The notes under the pieces were generated by a model that had not been told where the DNA came from, did no database searches, and worked only from the letters and a program-made list of their open reading frames with translations. From contig NZ_JACHKA010000001.1 of assembly GCF_014203955.1 (NCBI RefSeq), positions 310,001 through 374,000 on the forward strand: a stretch of 64,000 nucleotides of DNA. The letters are read 5' to 3'. The first letter of the stretch is position 1; each line of letters starts with the position of its first letter. This DNA comes from Sphingobium lignivorans. GTDB taxonomy: Bacteria; Pseudomonadota; Alphaproteobacteria; Sphingomonadales; Sphingomonadaceae. The position numbers and the translations under genes are program-made. Positions 62,795 through 64,000 of the stretch are shown one piece after another.

Positions 62795-63931
62795 TCAGCT
62801 GCCCCAGATCGTTTCGGCATAGCGCAGGAAGTTCGTCCCGAGGATCTTCTCGATGCGCGCCGTGCGGTAGCCCTTCTCGCGCAGCAGGCGAGCGAGCTTG
62901 CGGAACTGGTCCGGCCCGCGCAGGTCGACGACGAAGGGATAGGTGTCCGGCCGCTCGCCCGTGGCGCTGATGCCGGCGGCGCGGCGCTGGGCGATCTCCT
63001 CGGCCAGCGCGGCCTCATAGACCTTGAGATCGTCGATCTGCGTGACGCTGCCATCCGTGCCGATGCCGACATGATCCTCGCCGCATAGATTCACCGCATG
63101 GTCGATATGCGCGACGACATGCTCGGCGCGGGCATGGCCGGAGACGTCAAGGAAGGGCATGAAATAGATGCCGACGAAGCCGCCCTTCTCGGCGACGAGG
63201 CGCAATTCCGCGTCGGTCTTGTTGCGGGGCAGGTCGGCGACCGCGCGGCAGCCGGTGTGATTGATGGAGATCGGCGCTTTCGAGATGCGCGCGGCCTCGA
63301 GGCAAGTGCGCTCGCCGCTGTGCGAGAGGTCGACCATCACGCGCTGTTCGTTGAGGCGCGCGATCACTTCGCGCCCGAACGGCGTGATGCCGCGATTTTC
63401 CGGCGCCATGGACCCATCGCCGATCTGGTTGGCGGGATTGTAAGTGAGCTGGAAGATGCGCACGCCGAGATTGGCGAAAATGTCGACGCGGCTGGCGTCC
63501 TCGCCCATCATCGCGCCGTTCTGGAAGCCGTAGATGATGCCGATCTTCTTCTCGGCTTTGGCGCGGCGGATGTCCGCTGCGCTCAGGATCTTGAGAAGGT
63601 CCTTCTCATGGCGGCGCAGCAGCGCGTCCGTCTCCGCCACGTCGCGCACGCTGATCTCGAACGGGTCGCCGGGTCCGGAAACATAGCCGAAGGTGCAATT
63701 GACGGCGGTGAGGCCGGAGGCATGGGCCTCGGCCAGCACGCGCGGGCTGAACGGGTCCGCCTCGCCGCGCCGGTTGGGATCGCCGAGCCCGCCCAGCGCA
63801 TTGATGACGATCCAGTCATCGCCCATCGCCTCGCCTGTCGCCTTGTCTGCCGCCCATGCGGCGCGCGGCAGGAGAGCGGCAGCGGCCAGCCCTGTCGCGC
63901 CGCCGAGCAGTGCGCGCCGGTCAATCCTCAT
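62795..63931 (-). CDS. Tat-exported M19 (membrane dipeptidase) family protein with altered metal site
   Basis: A 378-residue protein. The signal 'RIDRRALLGGATGLAAAALL' has a twin-Arg motif, so Tat export is likely. The M19 frame is clear: 'LGVRIFQLTYNPANQIGDG', 'ITPFGREVIARLNEQRVMVDLSHSGER', 'INHTGCRAVADLPRNKTD' and 'VGIGTDGSV' (each quoted in part). But the canonical HxD ligands of 'DGHNDLP' are replaced in 'VINALGGLGD' (His to Leu46, Asp to Gly48), and the bridging Glu of 'EGG' is Gln in 'GFQNGAM'. Both His of the second metal site and the Asp remain. It leads an operon with the cyclodeaminase-like gene. Confidence 0.88.
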   Translation of the reverse strand: MRIDRRALLGGATGLAAAALLPRAAWAADKATGEAMGDDWIVINALGGLGDPNRRGEADPFSPRVLAEAHASGLTAVNCTFGYVSGPGDPFEISVRDVAETDALLRRHEKDLLKILSAADIRRAKAEKKIGIIYGFQNGAMMGEDASRVDIFANLGVRIFQLTYNPANQIGDGSMAPENRGITPFGREVIARLNEQRVMVDLSHSGERTCLEAARISKAPISINHTGCRAVADLPRNKTDAELRLVAEKGGFVGIYFMPFLDVSGHARAEHVVAHIDHAVNLCGEDHVGIGTDGSVTQIDDLKVYEAALAEEIAQRRAAGISATGERPDTYPFVVDLRGPDQFRKLARLLREKGYRTARIEKILGTNFLRYAETIWGS

Positions 63932-64000
63932 CCCTGCCTCCCATTTCCGCCTTGGTGACGGGCCTGTAGTCCGCGCGGCGATAGGCCCGGCCGCGCTTCA
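63921..64000 (-). CDS. C-terminal end of a gene upstream of the M19 protein (partial)
   Basis: Only about 25 codons are visible; the chain ends 'AYRRADYRPVTKAEMGG' followed by acidic residues and a stop inside the M19 start region. The 11-base overlap with the M19 gene suggests the same operon. I cannot assign a family from this tail. Confidence 0.4.
   Translation of the reverse strand, partial: KRGRAYRRADYRPVTKAEMGGRDED

Overview
The window is a high-GC, densely packed, IS-free stretch of bacterial chromosome. It looks like an alphaproteobacterium of the Sphingomonadales. The reasons are a Tad/Flp pilus locus in Caulobacter-type order, a long TonB-dependent receptor, MipA/OmpV and DUF481 outer-membrane proteins, an alphaproteobacterial tRNA-Gln(CTG), and many families typical of that order. 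The species assignment is inference. There is no CRISPR array, prophage or transposase.

Layout. 1-9.4 kb is housekeeping and accessory singletons: an SRAP-like fragment, a DUF985 cupin, a 2'-5' RNA ligase-type protein, an extradiol dioxygenase, a secreted HEXXH/TPR protein, a transglutaminase-like protein, and a PhnA C-terminal domain. It ends with a Fic protein that has a C-terminal winged helix and a perfect 13-bp inverted repeat upstream, beside a membrane-anchored DUF2726 protein. 9.4-12.5 kb holds thiC preceded by a small four-helix membrane protein, both under a TPP riboswitch, then an orphan PD-(D/E)XK-like protein. 12.5-16.9 kb has MipA/OmpV, a stand-alone TrpF-like protein and a sugar-nucleotide group (galE, mannose-1-phosphate guanylyltransferase and a 36-residue membrane peptide). 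16.9-24.0 kb is the Tad pilus operon cpaA-B-C-D-E-tadB-tadC, with no CpaF/TadA motor ATPase gene where one is expected.

24.1-32.4 kb is catabolic: a DauA-like D-amino-acid dehydrogenase, a lipoprotein cytochrome c, then MarR regulator, 2-hydroxyacid dehydrogenase, glycerate 2-kinase, an Asp-nucleophile alpha/beta hydrolase and a TonB-dependent receptor. The last group could import and degrade a glycerate/hydroxypyruvate-yielding substrate. 32.5-44.7 kb carries information-processing genes (tgt, polA, yebC, ruvC) and sufE, interleaved with an AT-richer orphan, a paralogue of the riboswitch-controlled membrane protein, and two further MarR regulators, one with a recognisable promoter/operator and a 30-bp inverted repeat in its leader.

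44.7-50.6 kb is a complete RND efflux operon (adaptor, pump, outer-membrane factor) with a palindromic operator inside its promoter. 50.7-58.5 kb has a flavin reductase, a zincin with a 34-residue membrane peptide, a GAF-PAS-GGDEF-EAL protein with a broken GGDEF motif, tRNA-Gln, ppx/gppA-rlmE, a beta-helix protein and a J-domain/2Fe-2S protein operon. 58.6-64 kb has a large unrecognised membrane-anchored protein, a GNAT-like protein, RNase P RNA, an ornithine cyclodeaminase-family protein and a Tat-exported M19 dipeptidase homologue lacking several metal ligands.
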